From positions 2,046,001-2,110,000 of the forward strand of contig CM073201.1 in NCBI GenBank assembly GCA_037042915.1: 64,000 bases of DNA. Direction: 5' to 3'. Origin of the DNA: Auricularia sp. M13 (Eukaryota > Basidiomycota > Agaricomycetes > Auriculariales > Auriculariaceae). The notes beneath the pieces are model-generated. The model worked only from the letters and a program-made list of their open reading frames with translations, did no database searches and had not been told where the DNA came from. Both the position numbers and the translations under genes were made by a program. Positions 1-12,245 of the stretch are shown piece by piece (within the stretch, counting starts at the first letter, position 1; each line of letters opens with the position of its first letter).

Positions 1-1190
1 CCGTCCTCGCCGGTCATATACCAGTCACGATCCAGGCGGACCTGCTCTTCCTCCCACTCTCTCGCAGAGATGACGAATCCGTCTTCGTCGGCGCCGCCGT
101 CGCGCGAAACGCGAGGGGTCGGCGCGTCCCAGCGTCTGTCGCGCGCGCCACCCCAGCCTCCGCGGCCGTCCGAGTCACGCGGGGTCGAGTCCCAGGCGAC
201 GTTTGGAACGCGTACGCTCGGTGCATCGCGGTCTGCACGAGGCGTGGCGTCCCGGCCATTGCCTCTATTTCCGCGTTCGTTGGCGCGGCGCATCTCGTCA
301 CGGTTGGAGCGACGCTGGAAGTCGCCCAGTCCACGAGGACCTGAGCTTGGTTCGTTCTGCGCCGCAAAGCCATCTAAAATGCTTGTGTTAACATTGAATA
401 TGAAGGAGACAGCGCAACGAGCGCACCCTTTTGGCGTTCACGGTTGCGGCGATGCTCTGCCAACCGCTGGGCGGCAGCGTCTGACAGACCACCAGGGTGG
501 GATGGGGTCTCTTCGCCACGTTGTCTAGCGTTGCGGCCCATGGGGAGACTCGGTACTGGGATAGTCAGTTCAACCAAAATGTGTCGGTACCTGAAATATG
601 AACGAGCCTTTGAACGAGCCATCCTCATAGTCCAGACGCGGCCGCTTCCTGCTGCCATCCTCTTGTGCTGCCGCGCGCGCTCTTTTCTCCTGCGCGAGGC
701 GATCTAGACCAAGAACAGACGTGCGGGGTGTGGGCGGTTGAATTGGCTTCGCTGGTTGGCGGAAGGTGTGTTGCTGGCGCCGGATGAGAAGGTCCACAGT
801 TCATGAAGGCTGAGCGACGTACCGAGTCTGGTCTGACAAGGCCGCCCTGGCGCGCAGGTTCTGGTGCGAGGACCTCGCTTTCTATAACGTTAATGCCATG
901 GACGGGCTGTGCGACGAGCCCGGACTGGTGCTGCTGTATTTCGTCGTGCAGCTCCTCGAGAAAGTGCTGCTGGAAGCGGCCAAAAGTGCTAGCAGCTGCG
1001 GTTCTTGGTTGAGATATAGCAGAAGGGATGCACGGTGCTTACCCTTGATGAACGCGTCCCGTGCATTGGTCTTTGCGATGTCGATGACGGTCTTTGCAAA
1101 GAGATCGTTCGGGTTGATCGTGTTCTGGGCTCTGGAGAGCTTGATGGCAATGTTGTGGACGAACGGGTCGACGTCCTCGGCGGCGCTCAT
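1..1190 (-). CDS. PRP16: Pre-mRNA-splicing ATP-dependent RNA helicase PRP16 (DHX38), N-terminal part; continues past window start
   Basis: Prp16 is the DEAH-box helicase that remodels the spliceosome between the two splicing steps. Only the regulatory N-terminal region is in the window; the helicase core lies beyond position 1. Seen exons on the minus strand are 1190-1043, 995-823, 773-608, 555-427 and 373-1. The protein begins MSAAEDVDPFVHN. It carries family hallmarks in order: TSVLGLDRLAQEKRA, then SFKVPSLP, then GEETPSHPGGLSD, then an Arg/Asp-rich stretch, then the pre-helicase block REWEEEQVRLDRDWYM. These match the fungal/animal Prp16 N-terminus. The third intron needs a GC donor to keep the frame. 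The gene is divergent from MED17 with 55 bp between start codons. Confidence 0.93.
556..607 (-). other. Probable GC-AG intron in PRP16
   Basis: On the minus strand the exon ends AAAG and the intron would begin GCTCGT and end CCCAG, 52 nt long. This is the usual intron size in this window. The splice gives the conserved reading SFKVPSLP. The nearby GT donor at 590 would make a 35-nt intron and shift the frame. A near-duplicate of the 10-mer GGCTCGTTCA flanks the donor. A one-base assembly error is the alternative explanation. Confidence 0.6.
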
Positions 1191-1245
1191 GACGGACGCC
1201 GGACAAGATCCACTCGCGCTTTCGCGTTCCGCCCGTCCGCGAAAC

Positions 1246-3473
1246 ATGGACACCGACTCCGAACCCCCCTACAAACGGCTCCGTCTCAGCCTCGAGCGTC
1301 CGTACAAGGACGACAATGGCGAGCGCATACTGCAGCTGCTCGACATCACGCCTGAGGGCGAGCCCGTATATAAACCGTGCGAGGTCGCGTCTCATTGTCG
1401 GGCTTCCGCTCATAAGACCCCAGTCGCGAAGAGCCCGTTGCACGCCTAGGCGACAACCTTGGGCGCATCATACAAGAACGCGGCATCGACTTCTTCGACA
1501 AGTACCATGCAGGCGGCGACTGGCGCAACACAGAGCCCAGCGACCCAGCCGGTAGCGACAAGGATTCCGAGGACGAGGATGAAAGCAAGAAGGCTGCCAA
1601 ATCCGACGAAGAGGACAAGCAACGACCCATGACCTTTGAAGAACTACGCAAAATGCGTGAAGAGATGCTGCCTCATTTATAGTGAGCATCCCGCGTCTCG
1701 CTTCGGCTTGCAATTACCGACCGAATTCCAGCGTCGCGTTTGGCGAGATGTCCCTGGCCCGGGACCTCCTCTCACTCGTCTCGTCTTCATCTTCGTCTTT
1801 GAATATCCCTGGTCTTCCCGGTTTCCAAGAGCAGCCATCGCAAACACCGAATCTCCCGCCTGGCACGCTCACCGGCAGCGTGGTTTCGAAGCCTCCGCCA
1901 CTTCCCTCCGTCCAGCAATTCAACTCGCAGCTCACGCTAGGATCGAAAGACCAAGCTCTTCGCAAGGCTTCCGACGTATTACGCGACGCTGCCGAGAGCA
2001 TGGAGCGCAATCGCAAACGCGACGAAGCTTACTGGGTCAACGCGCTCACAGCCCGAGCCGCGAACTGGACCCTTGTTCCTGCACCTCTCCCGCCCGGCGC
2101 ACCGAATGGGAAGAACGCAGACCATACAGCCCGTGATTTTGCCATTTCCTATGGCCTGGAAGAAGGTGAGCTCGTCGCTTTCAGCTCGTACGAAGGCTCA
2201 TACGCGGAACAGCACCTCCCGAGTTCAAGCGCAGAGCCTGGCATATCTCTCTGCAATTGAGAAAGACGCAGATCCCGTCGTCTTCCAGCATCGTCAAAAG
2301 ATGCGTCTGCGCATCTCGTTGACTACGACTGCTGCAGATGGCAGTAGAATAGTCGCGCACAATAGCTTGCGTGCCCCGGACGGCAGCGATGTGAACTCCA
2401 TCCTCAAATATGCGCAACAGGAGATAATCGAGCAAGAGATATTTTCCGAGTTGTTCAGAGAGGCGGAGAAGCTGCCCACGGCGGACACACGCGTTAGCGA
2501 ACGGCTTGTTGTTATCGACATCGCACATACCGCCGAATTAAGCTGTACCATGGTGCGTGTCCTATTCGATGGTCCAGACCATTCATGCTCAAAGTGAACA
2601 GGTACCAAGCTTGACTTGCGAGAACACAGCGACGGAGCCTTCTTCGCCTCTATGCGACCTCATCCACTCGTGCTTGAGCCTACTTTACTTCGGAAACACG
2701 CGTGGGTAAAGGAAAATCAGCAACAGCGTCCCTCGGCGATACCGCCTGCACCGCCGCTCATCTTGCAGCCTGTAATCGACCTCATACAATACCAATCATT
2801 CTGCGACCGCGTCTCTAACGAGCTCAAGAAGGTATGCCTTGCCCTGCATGCAGTCGGCGTGCACTCCAAGATGCGCATGACGCGCGTGGGTGAGAGCGGG
2901 AACGATCTCGTCGCGCTTCTTGTCGAGCCCAAGGGCGGGCGAATCGGCGGCGCGGCAACGTTGCGCGTAGCTCATCGGTACGCCCTTTTCCAAGCCTGTA
3001 TTGTCGCCTTAGTTTAATATTGTTGTCAGACCGACGTTCCGGCTGACGTTCCATTCCCCTCGACGCTCATTGCGCAGACGTCGCTGGCGAATGTGACGAT
3101 CGGGTCTATTGCGCAACTCGCGCAGGTGCTGCACGACGAGGTCGAGCTCGCCTTGCTCGAGCGGCTGTGTGCGGCCGGCAAGGATGTCTGCGGTGACCCG
3201 AAGGCGCTGTGGTTTGTCGACAGCGTGTCCAGCAGGACCATGGGCCGCTGGGCTGGACATTCCGCGTGCGTCGTCTTGGCCTTCATTGTTTGCAGTGCTA
3301 ACTCACTTATTGGAATTCAGGACTTTCACGTTTCGTTGAAAAGTGGCGAAGTGGTTGCCGGTGCGTGGACCATTCGCAGTGGAGTCAGCACCGCTGTGAG
3401 TGTTTCGTACACTGGACAGCCCGATCTGCTGGCTTGGGCAGAGGGAATCGTCCGAAATCTTTCTGCGCATTAA
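1246..3473 (+). CDS. MED17: Mediator of RNA polymerase II transcription subunit 17 (Srb4/Med17)
   Basis: Med17 is a core scaffold of the Mediator head module in the nucleus. Exons read as 1246-1376, 1424-1681, 1732-2165, 2213-2552, 2610-2977, 3030-3265 and 3321-3473. Seen family signatures are RPYKDDNGERILQLLDITPE near the start, LGDNLGRIIQERGIDFFDK, MTFEELRKMREEM, VAFGEMSLARDLLSLV, then AYWVNALTARAANWTLVPAP and DFAISYGLEE, and near the C-terminus PTFRLTFHSP. Three one-base frame breaks interrupt otherwise well-conserved sequence: near 2237 (RRA to LAYLSAIEKD), near 3056-3059 in a CCCC run, and at the last intron near 3265. I take these as sequence errors. The last intron has a textbook branch site (CTAAC) and AG. 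Confidence 0.9.
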
Positions 3474-3638
3474 CGGTTTTATTGCACGCTGATAGTTCAT
3501 GTATAATTTGTAAATGCTTGCGATGACACTGTAGCATATATTCTTGGTTGATTTGGGTTGGCTCCTAAGACATAGCATCAATAGCATGACCCAATCGATG
3601 CCTTGAAAGGAGACGAGGTAGAATTTCAGGGACTTTAC

Positions 3639-3658
3639 CTCGGAGTCGAACCTCCGAG
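3639..3658 (+). promoter_or_regulatory. Perfect 7-bp hairpin in the RSE1 leader
   Basis: CTCGGAG (3639-3645) and CTCCGAG (3652-3658) are exact inverted repeats around a 6-nt loop, 50 bp upstream of the RSE1 start codon. If transcribed, it would sit in the 5' leader. A role in expression is only a possibility. Its minus strand resembles a tRNA B box, but no tRNA can be folded here. Confidence 0.4.
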
Positions 3659-3708
3659 TCGGACCCGGACGCGGAGCCGACCCTCTTTCCGGTACGCGTC
3701 GAGACAGT

Positions 3709-6700
3709 ATGCACCTGTACAACCTCACGCTGCAGGCCCCGAGCGCCGTGCCTCAGGCTATCGTAGGCAACTTTTCTGGCGCACGACACCAGGAAATCAT
3801 TGTTTCTAGAGGAACGCGCCTCGAGCTGCTCAAGCCTGACCCCACGTCCGGAAAGCTCACGTCCGTCCTCACCCACGACGTATTCGGCGCTATTCGCTCT
3901 CTTGTCGCTTTCAGGCTCACTGGCGGATCCAAAGGCGCGTCTATCGCGTCGTGTGGCTATTCGTTCTGAAATGCTCAACCGGTCTGTAGACTACGCGATC
4001 GTTGGTTCGGACTCGGGCAGGATTGTTATCCTCGACTATGACCCCAAAACGAACGCGTTCAGCAAGCTCTACCAGGAGACGTACGGCAAGTCTGGCGCCC
4101 GCCGTATAGTCGCTGGACAGTACCTCGCCGTCGACCCCAAGGGCCGCGCGGTCATGATAGCTGCGATGGAAAAGTCAAAGCTCGTCTACATTCTCAACCG
4201 CGACGCTGCGACCAACCTCACCATTTCGTCTCCCTCGAGGCGCACCGGAACCAGTCCATTCTTTTCCACATTACTGGCGTCGATGTTGGCTTCGAGAACC
4301 CGCTCTTTGCAGCACTGGAAATCGACTACGGCGAATCTGACCAGGATCCTACTGGCGAGGCGTTCCATAACGCGGAAAAGGTGCGCGTGTAATCTGGTGG
4401 CATATCCAATGTGTATTCACGGGTACATTTCAAGATGCTTACGTTCTACGAGCTTGACCTGGGCCTTAACCATGTTGTCCGCAAATGGTCGGAGCCGACA
4501 GATGCTCGCGCAAACTTCCTCGTTCAAGTACCTGGCGGTACTTCTGCGTCCTCGCCCGATAAGTTTGATGGTCCCAGCGGTGTGCTCGTTTGCTGCGAGA
4601 ACCATATCATCTACCGGCACATGGACCACCCTCAACATCGTGTCCCGATTCCTCGTCGGAGGGCTCCGCTCGACAGTGAAGAGCGCGGTCTCATCATCGT
4701 CGCTGCGGTCATGCACAAGATGAAGGTACTGCAATAGTGTGTGCGCGAATCACGTATTTACTAAACGTCATTTCAGGGTGCCTTCTTTTTCTTGTTGCAG
4801 TCCGAAGAGGGCGACCTCTACAAAGTCACTATCGACCATCAGGACGACGAGGTCACATCTTTGAAGATCAAATATTTCGACACTGTTCCTGTCGCGTCAA
4901 GTCTTTGCATTCTGAAGTCCGGCTTTTTGTTCGTGGCATCTGAATTTGGGCCTCAGTGCGTCTTTCTCATACTGTAATCTCAATTCTCAGCTCACGCTTT
5001 CTTCAAGCCATCTCTACCAATTCCAGAAGCTTGGTGACGACGATGCGGAGATTGAGTTCAGCTCCTCATCGTACCCTAAGAACGGCATGCTCGAGCCTGA
5101 GGAGGCGTTGCCAGCGGCGTTCTTCCAGCCTCGACCCTTGGAGAACCTACTCCTCTGTGATACATTGGACTCTCTCAATCCGATCATTGACGCCAAAGTC
5201 CTGAACCTCATGCCGACCATATCGGACACACCACAATTCTATGTCGCGTGCGGTCGCGGCGCGCGCAGCTCCTTCAGACTCCTACGTCACGGCCTCGAAG
5301 TCGAAGAGAACATCTCGTCCGATTTACCTTCCGGCATTCCTAACGCTGTTTGGACGACGAAGATACGAGCAGACGACCCATTCGACACATATATCGTGCT
5401 GTCGTTCGTCAACGGCACACTTGTCTTGACGATCGGCGAGACCATTGAGGAGTGCCAGGAGACTGGCTTCCTCAGTGCAGAGCCCACGCTTGGAGTCCAA
5501 CAGATCGGCGACGACGCGCTTTTGCAGGTGTATCCGCACGGTATCCGGCACATTCTTGCGGACAAGCGCGTGAACGAGTGGAAAGTGCCCACTGGGAAAA
5601 CCATTGTGCAGGCTGCCACCAACTCGCGCCAGGTCGTCGTAGCCCTCAATACGGCGGAGCTGGTTTACTTCGAACTTGACTTGGACGGACAGCTCAATGA
5701 ATATCAAGAGTCGAAGGCTATGGGAAGCGTCGTCCTGGCCTTGAGTATGGCTGAGGTTCCCGAAGGGCGACAGAGAACGCCATATCTTGTGAGTGCGAAT
5801 ATACGCCCGGCTTTGATTACTCACCCCAACTTCCCAGGCTGTTGGGTGCGAGGACCAAACAGTTCGAATCATCTCCCTGGACCCCGATAATACCCTCGAG
5901 GCCATCAGCTTGCAAGCATTGACCGCCCCGCCATCTGCGATATGTATAGTCGCAATGATCGACGCCGCTGTGAACAAAACGCAAGAAACCTTGTTCGTCA
6001 ATATCGGCTTGACCAATGGTCTCTTTCTCCGAACGGTGCTCGATCCTGTGACCGGTGAATTAACAGACACTCGGACTCGGTAAGTCACTCGATTCGTGTT
6101 GCATGTATCTCCTGACAGTACTCAGGTTCCTGGGTACCCGGCCCATCCGCTTGAACCGAGTGACCGTCGCTGGTAAACCCGCGCTTCTCGCCCTGTCGTC
6201 GCGAATGTGGTTAAACTATGCGCACCAAGAAGCGTTGCATTTGACACCGCTTATTTTTGACCCGCTGGATTATGTCAGTGGTTTCACCGCTGACTTGTGC
6301 CCCGATGGTTTCATTGGCCTCAAGGGCAGCACTATCAAGTATGTATATCTACAGCTTTCGCAATGCCTCGCTAACCTGGAACCCAAGAATATTCCAGATA
6401 CCAAAGATCAGTCAGCGGCTGAAGCATGAAGTTATGCCGTTATCGTACACTCCGCGAAAAATTGCTGTTCACTCGATGAATGGTTTGTTCTATATTGCGG
6501 AGAGCGACCACCGTACATACAGCCAGGAGGCGATACAGGGCGCGCTACAGCAGCCAAACCTCAAGAAGTACGACAGGGACGTGCTTGAGCTTCCGCCCGA
6601 CGTTTTCGGTCACCCGCGTGCCCCAGCGGGTATCTGGGCATCGTGCATCCGCATTGTCAACCCTGTGGAGGTAAGGGATTATGTTTTCACTACATTCACC

Positions 6701-7871
6701 GCATCTAATATGCGTATTCTTTCAGCTGACTACGATATATCGGCTCGACTTGGACAATAACGAGGCAGCCTTCTCAATAGCGCTTGTTCCATTTGCTGCT
6801 CGAGACAACGAACTCACACTCGTCGTCGGCACCGCCAAGGATGCCTTTGTTGCTCCGCGTAGTTGTACGAGTGGATATCTGCGGACCTACCGGATATTAG
6901 ACGAGGGACGCGGCTTGGAGTTGTTGCACAAGGTGCGTTATATTTGGATGACCTCTGTGTACATGTGCTGATCGCAAGCAGACCGAGACTGACGACCTGC
7001 CTTTGTCCTTGTTGGCGTTCCAAGGCAAGCTCGTGGCGGGTATCGGCAAGTGCCTTCGTATATATGACATAGGCAAGAAGAAGCTTTTGCGCAAGGCCGA
7101 GAGCAAGGTCAGTATTCTATGTCCAAGTACACCTGATCAGCACTGAATTGGCCTGACCGTAAACAGCTATTTACCACTGCGATTACCTCACTGTCGACCC
7201 AGGGCTCTCGCATTCTTGCCGGCGACGCGCAACAATCTGTCTTCTTCTGCGTCTATAAGGCCGCGGAAAATCGACTACTTGTCTTCGCCGATGATACACA
7301 ACAGCGCTGGACGACGGCGCAAACCATGCTAGATTATAATACTGTCGTAGCTGGAGACAAGTTCGGCAACGTCTTCGTGAATCGACTCTCGGAACATGTC
7401 AGCAACTTGGTCGATGACGACCCCACAGGTGCTGGTCTGCTGCACGAGAAGGGAATGTTCATGGGCGCACCACACAAAACGTCGATGCTCTGTCACTTCC
7501 ATGTTGGGGACATCATCATGTCTCTGCAACGGACATCTCTCGTACCAGGCGGACGAGAAGTCATCGTGTACTTCGGTCTGCACGGCACCATCGGCATGCT
7601 AGTACCCTTCGTGTCAAAGGAGGACGTAGACTTCTTCACGACGCTCGAGCAGCACATGCGCTCAGAAAACCTCAGCCTTGTTGGCCGGGACATTCTGTCC
7701 TGGAGAGGGTACTACGTGCCGGTCAAGTCGGTCATCGACGGCGACTTGTGCGAGTACTTCGCAAAACTGCCACCGGGAAAGCAGGGCGGTCTCGCGGGCG
7801 AGCTGGATCGCACCGTCGGCGAGGTACTCAAGAAGTTGGAGATGATCAGAGTCAACGCGTCCGGTTTCTAG
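3709..7871 (+). CDS. RSE1: Splicing factor 3B subunit 3 (SF3b130, RSE1)
   Basis: RSE1 is a large beta-propeller protein of the SF3b complex in U2 snRNP and a DDB1/CPSF160 relative. Eleven exons are readable: 3709-3934, 3990-4380, 4435-4725, 4777-4955, 5008-5788, 5838-6079, 6126-6338, 6388-6670, 6726-6932, 6982-7107 and 7167-7871. The product starts [14 protein letters not shown] and ends RVNASGF. Strong family matches include [62 protein letters not shown] and [20 protein letters not shown]. The first intron appears to be GC-AG. One base seems missing in the CCC run at 4232-4234, where SSP should run into [11 protein letters not shown]. Full length for the family is about 1,200 residues, and this gene fits. 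Confidence 0.96.
3935..3989 (+). other. Probable GC-AG intron in RSE1
   Basis: The exon ends AAAG, the intron starts GCGCGT and ends CTGTAG, 55 nt. Splicing joins TGGSK to [10 protein letters not shown] as in the SF3B3 family. The next GT downstream gives the wrong phase. A T-to-C change or error in an ordinary GTGCGT donor would look the same. Confidence 0.65.
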
Positions 7872-8054
7872 TCGCTATCCTGTTTGTGCGCCGAAAATCT
7901 GTATCTCAATGTGTATCTTAGTTGCGTACAGCATATCATGTTAGACAAGACGACACTGTCTCGTGCAATGACCTCAATGTTCGTATCGGATGATCATGAG
8001 CCAGAGGAGAATACGTGTCGGAGATTGCAAGCGTGTTTGATCCTTGTCCACGCC

Positions 8055-8774
8055 ATGTCCTCCGCCGACGCGTCTTCGAGCTCAGCACCAGCGCCAGTCA
8101 ATCGACATGCGATGACTCCGGCTGAAATACAGCGAGCGCAGCTCGCGCGTCTGCTGAAAGACCCATCGAAGCCGGCCTTCGTGCCCGAGGCACCCAAGGC
8201 GAAGACCGTACGGCCACCACGAGAGATGATGAAGAACGTCCAGGGTTCCAGCGCCGGTGCTGGTAGCGGAGAATTTCACGTGTACAAGGCGAATCGTAGA
8301 CGTGAATATGAGCGGTTGAAGCTCATGGAGGAGGAAGTCGAGAAGGTGCGCACATGGCATTTCCAATGGTTAACTCCATGCTCAATTAGGCTAACTATTT
8401 GTTCAGGAAACGGCTGCGCAGGAGTTCGAGCGCAAGAAACGCGAACGCGAGGAGGCTGCTGAGGCGAAGACAGCAAAGAATCGTGCGAAACGGCAAAAGA
8501 AAAACAGGCCAGAGGAAAGGGTGCGGACACCAAGGCCGAATCGTCTGGCGCTGCCGCTGCTGGCGGCTCAGACAGACCTGTTAAGAAGCGCCGCTTAGTC
8601 AACGGCGCCGAGGTCGTGTTTCGCCCTGGAGCGGATGGGAGCGACAGTGACGGCAACGAGGACGCGCCCGGTCCTGCTCCTGCAGCCGAACCTGCCACCG
8701 ACGAACAGGCAGCACCTGCACAACCGGTGCCCATTGCAGAGACAGCCAAGATAACGATTCTTGAGGAGGACTGA
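8055..8774 (+). CDS. PRKRIP1-like spliceosomal protein (DUF1168)
   Basis: PRKRIP1 homologues are small nuclear proteins that bind the catalytic (C/C*) spliceosome. Exon 1 is 8055-8345, followed by an intron and exon 2 from 8407. The diagnostic motif is present: NVQGSSAGAGSGEFHVYK followed by RRREYERLKLMEEEVEK, then a long charged helix EFERKKREREEAAEAKTAKNRAKRQKK. After that the reading frame seems to lose one A in the run at 8500-8504. Read literally, the protein stops at about 8598. With one A restored it continues through VKKRRLVNGAEVVFRPGADG to the TGA at 8774, which looks more natural. It lies just downstream of RSE1 on the same strand. Confidence 0.85.
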
Positions 8775-8860
8775 GGCTACGTGTTATGCATCAATGTACT
8801 ATATTACAGTGTACACAAGAAAATGGACTACAGTATATGGTGTGTAGATCACGAAGAAAA

Positions 8861-11800
8861 TCAATGAGCTCCAGGAGGAGGAAGTGATCTATCCCAGATG
8901 GCCAGCTTGCCATTGTTGTCGCCTCTGTGGAAAACCAATCAGTATGCTTGGCACGCACAGATGGATAGTTGGCGTACACGACGAGCATCTTTTCGCCTGC
9001 AAAAACATCGCCTAACGAAAACGCGCCAATTCCAGCGTCTACGCTCGCGACGATGCTGCCATTATGGTAGCTGTTTGCGCTCAGCCCTGTGCGCCACAAT
9101 CGTACATGGCCTGGTCCGGTCAGCCGCAAATCAGGAGGAAAGACCAGACATACCATCTGCGCCGCCAGAGTACAACCCATACCCTCCCGAGCCGCTTGAC
9201 AGAGGCCCGCTCGACGGGGCCCAGGCAATGGAAGTCACTCCAAATGAATCTTCGCCTGGTACGGCGCAGTCTCCATGTTTGAAACGATAGAGCGCCTGCT
9301 CCGTACGCCCACCAGTGTCGTCGAGGAAACGTGTATCAAACACATATACACTATTGTCCTCATGGGCGAGCGCGAGCAAGACGCCGTCCGGGCTGAACGA
9401 CACGGCTGTGACCTGCCTGTGCCGGCGCTGGTCAATGTCGAGCTCCACGCGAGCTATCCACTCTGAGGTTGACGTGCCCACATCGTACAGGTGCAGGTAC
9501 CGCTTTGTATGCCTCCCACTATTGGCCACAACTGCGAACGTGCTACCTAGATGAACGTCAGAAAGCTCGGGACGGTACCCTTAGATCGTTACGCACCACA
9601 CAAGGGATCCAATCCATAGCATCGACACCCATCTTTTCGCTACCCTGGATATCTGGGAGAGTATAAACCTCAACGCCCTCAGCGTTGTAAGCGCTGGTCA
9701 TTCCCGCAAAGAGAATGTTATTCGTCTCGGCGTGCCCCCACTGCAGCGGACCCGGTGTGCCGCGTGCTAGGCGCAGGAGAATGGCAACATGTTGGCCGTC
9801 GTCGATGTCCTCAAATGGGCCGGCATGAATGTGCGCTTGCCTATGTGAGCGATATATAAGCAGCCCAGCCATGCAGCATGGTGGATGAGCAGAGTAGAGC
9901 GTACCCCTTCTTCGTCGGTCCAACAGCAAACACTGGTGCATCGCGAGGAAAGGTCACGTCAGAGCCGGCACTGTCATACACGTAATGGGTATTCGCCTGG
10001 TTCTTCTTCTGCGTTCCGTCAAGTCCCAGCGCCGCACAACACCCATCTGGCCTTCGCCAGTAGGTTCCCACAGCACAACTGAGCCGTCGACGCCACAAGA
10101 AACCAATCGCGATCTGGATGAGACGTCAGCGGAGGGTAAATCTGATGCTCAGTGTACACACTCATGTAGTGGATCCCATGCTACACCTTCCACAGTGTAA
10201 TGCCGCATGATGGGGCCATGCGACGACCCTGCTCATCTTTGCGGCGAAAAATACGACTATGAGCGTCGTGACCATCCCCTGGATGCAGAGTCAAGCTAGA
10301 TTGCATCAATGAGACGAGCACTGACATTGGTTACGGAGAGCACTGAACACCGCCAGCGTGTGGTGCTTATTGTCGGCGCCTTGAACGGGCTCGCTATCAT
10401 CTTGACAGGAAGTTGAACACGCCGCCGCAATCCAGCCATTCTTCTGCCAGATATCGTTGACCGCTAGATTCCGCGTCGCAGTAAGCAGGGCATAATTTCC
10501 GCGTATCAATGAGCCGCCACTCACCGCCTGACGCGGCGAACGAGTGGCCGGTTCGCGGTGGGAATGCGTACGCTACGCCTAGATGATTGTGCGCGGAGGT
10601 CCGCATGCCCAGTCCCAGTCCACCCGGCTGGCGGATATGTCGCAGAATGTCGATGCGAGGGGACACCGCAACTACCCCGGCACCCAGCCTCGCCCGCACG
10701 ATACCGGGGCCTCTGTTAGCCACCCGCGGGAGCGTCTGGCTGGAGGCGCCCGCGCCGCGTGAGCTCTGCAGGCCGCCGTAGTCCAGCTGAGTCCACCGTG
10801 TTCCAGGTCTGCAGCTCTGGTCGTGCGAGGTGTCTGCTGCGAGCCGTAGATCGCGTGTCTTGACATCTGGATCGTGCTCTTGTTTGGGCGTCTTGGGCCG
10901 GGCCCAGTACCGATCCAGCTGGAAGCCCTCAAGCGAGTACACACATTCCTCTTGCAGCGGTCCGATTTGCGGTGAGGGAGAGCGCTCGTCGCGCCCGATG
11001 GGAGAGTAGGAGCGCCTGTGCCGTGGCGGAGGCGCGGGCTCCGTGGCCTCGAGGTCGTAAACCCACGCATCGCTGAGCGTATCGAACGCGGGCGACGGCG
11101 AGCGCTCGCTTTCTACGGGCTCATCATCGGATATCTGCAGCGGCAGATCCCTGGACGACCCATGTGCGAGAGAATGCGGTTTAGAACCGGCGGGAGGAGG
11201 GACTTTCGCGGGAACAGCGTTCCGCGGCGAACCTGTCAACGTCGGCTGCGAAATGGCAGAATGATCGCCCGTTTGAACCTTGGGCACCTCGTCCTTCCGA
11301 GCTACTGCTGAGAGAGGTCCGCGTTTGGGCTTGAGTGGCCGAGGTACGGAAGAAGATACCATTGTATCAGCGCGTGAAGACGGTGGGGGCGTCATTCTGC
11401 TTATGGTCGAGGCGGGTGGTTTCGACAGCTTGGCACGTTTCTTCGGTGGGGGTTGGTCGTCTGGCCTGTGTGATCTGCCATTGTCTAAGGATTTAGAACC
11501 AATCTCAGTGCCGGGTGGATTGAATATTGGGAAAAGTGTTTGGGAACGGGACGAGGTTGAGGCCGATGTAGTCGAACTGGAAGCCACGGCCGAACTGGAA
11601 GCCGTTGCAACCGAGGTGGACGGTTGAGGCAGACTTGCTCGCTGCTTGCCCTTGAGTGTGGAATCGACCTGTGGGCAATGATCATAAATCTCTACATTGA
11701 GCAGACCGGACGCGTCTTACATGGTCGGACGAGTCGCTGACGCTGAAGATCTCTGCTTTCGCTTTGCCTTTGGCTTGGGTACGCGACCGCCTTGTGGCCC

Positions 11801-12193
11801 GTTTGGCTGGAGGTTCCTGGTAGTCTGAGTCTGAGTTATATGAGGCGGCACGCTTCTTGCCAGCGCCGCGTCGTTCTCGTGCTGGACTCGACTTTGGATG
11901 CTTAAGCTTGTTGTTCTGCGATAGCGTCGTATGAGCAAAGACCTTCAGACGCAACGAGGAAAGCCTACCTTCTTGGGCTTAGAAGGGGGTACTTTACCCT
12001 TCCAGTTCTTCTTTTGAAACTCCACATCGTCGTCGTCGCTGTCCGCGATGGCGCTCAAGTCGATGCTTTCGACTTTTGGCCGTTTCGGCGTCTGGGAAGA
12101 TTTCTTTGGCGCCCGAGTGATTGCAGGCTTGACGTCGTCGTCCAGGTCATCGACATTGATAGCGAGTGCCTTGGACGTGCCGGCGGTGGACAT
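8861..12193 (-). CDS. WD40-repeat protein with long disordered N-terminus, unknown function
   Basis: Translation starts at 12193 (MSTAGTSKALAINVDDLDDD) and ends near 8861 with GKLAIWDRSLPPPGAH. Several exons are joined by short introns, for example at 11690-11720 and 11925-11970. The first third is low-complexity and basic or acidic, with nuclear-type runs such as PPPKKRAKLSKPP. The second half holds beta-propeller repeats: TAVSFSPDGVLLALAHEDNSV, FGVTSIAWAP and GLYSGGADGHVRLWRTG. I cannot assign a family beyond WD40. The charged N-terminus suggests a nuclear or chromatin-related scaffold, but this is inference. The gene is divergent from ATG6 with 52 bp between start codons. Exact exon borders in 9840-10400 are not resolved. 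Confidence 0.72.
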
Positions 12194-12245
12194 GGGAGAC
12201 GCGGGTCAGAGCTCCGACTGAACGCTTACTTGCTCTCCTTCTCCG

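Noticed and set aside
3630-3730. Minus-strand GGTTCGACTCC, a perfect match to the tRNA B-box consensus
   Set aside because: The surrounding bases form a 7-bp hairpin instead of a T arm. No A box, anticodon arm or acceptor stem can be built upstream, and the site is in the RSE1 leader.
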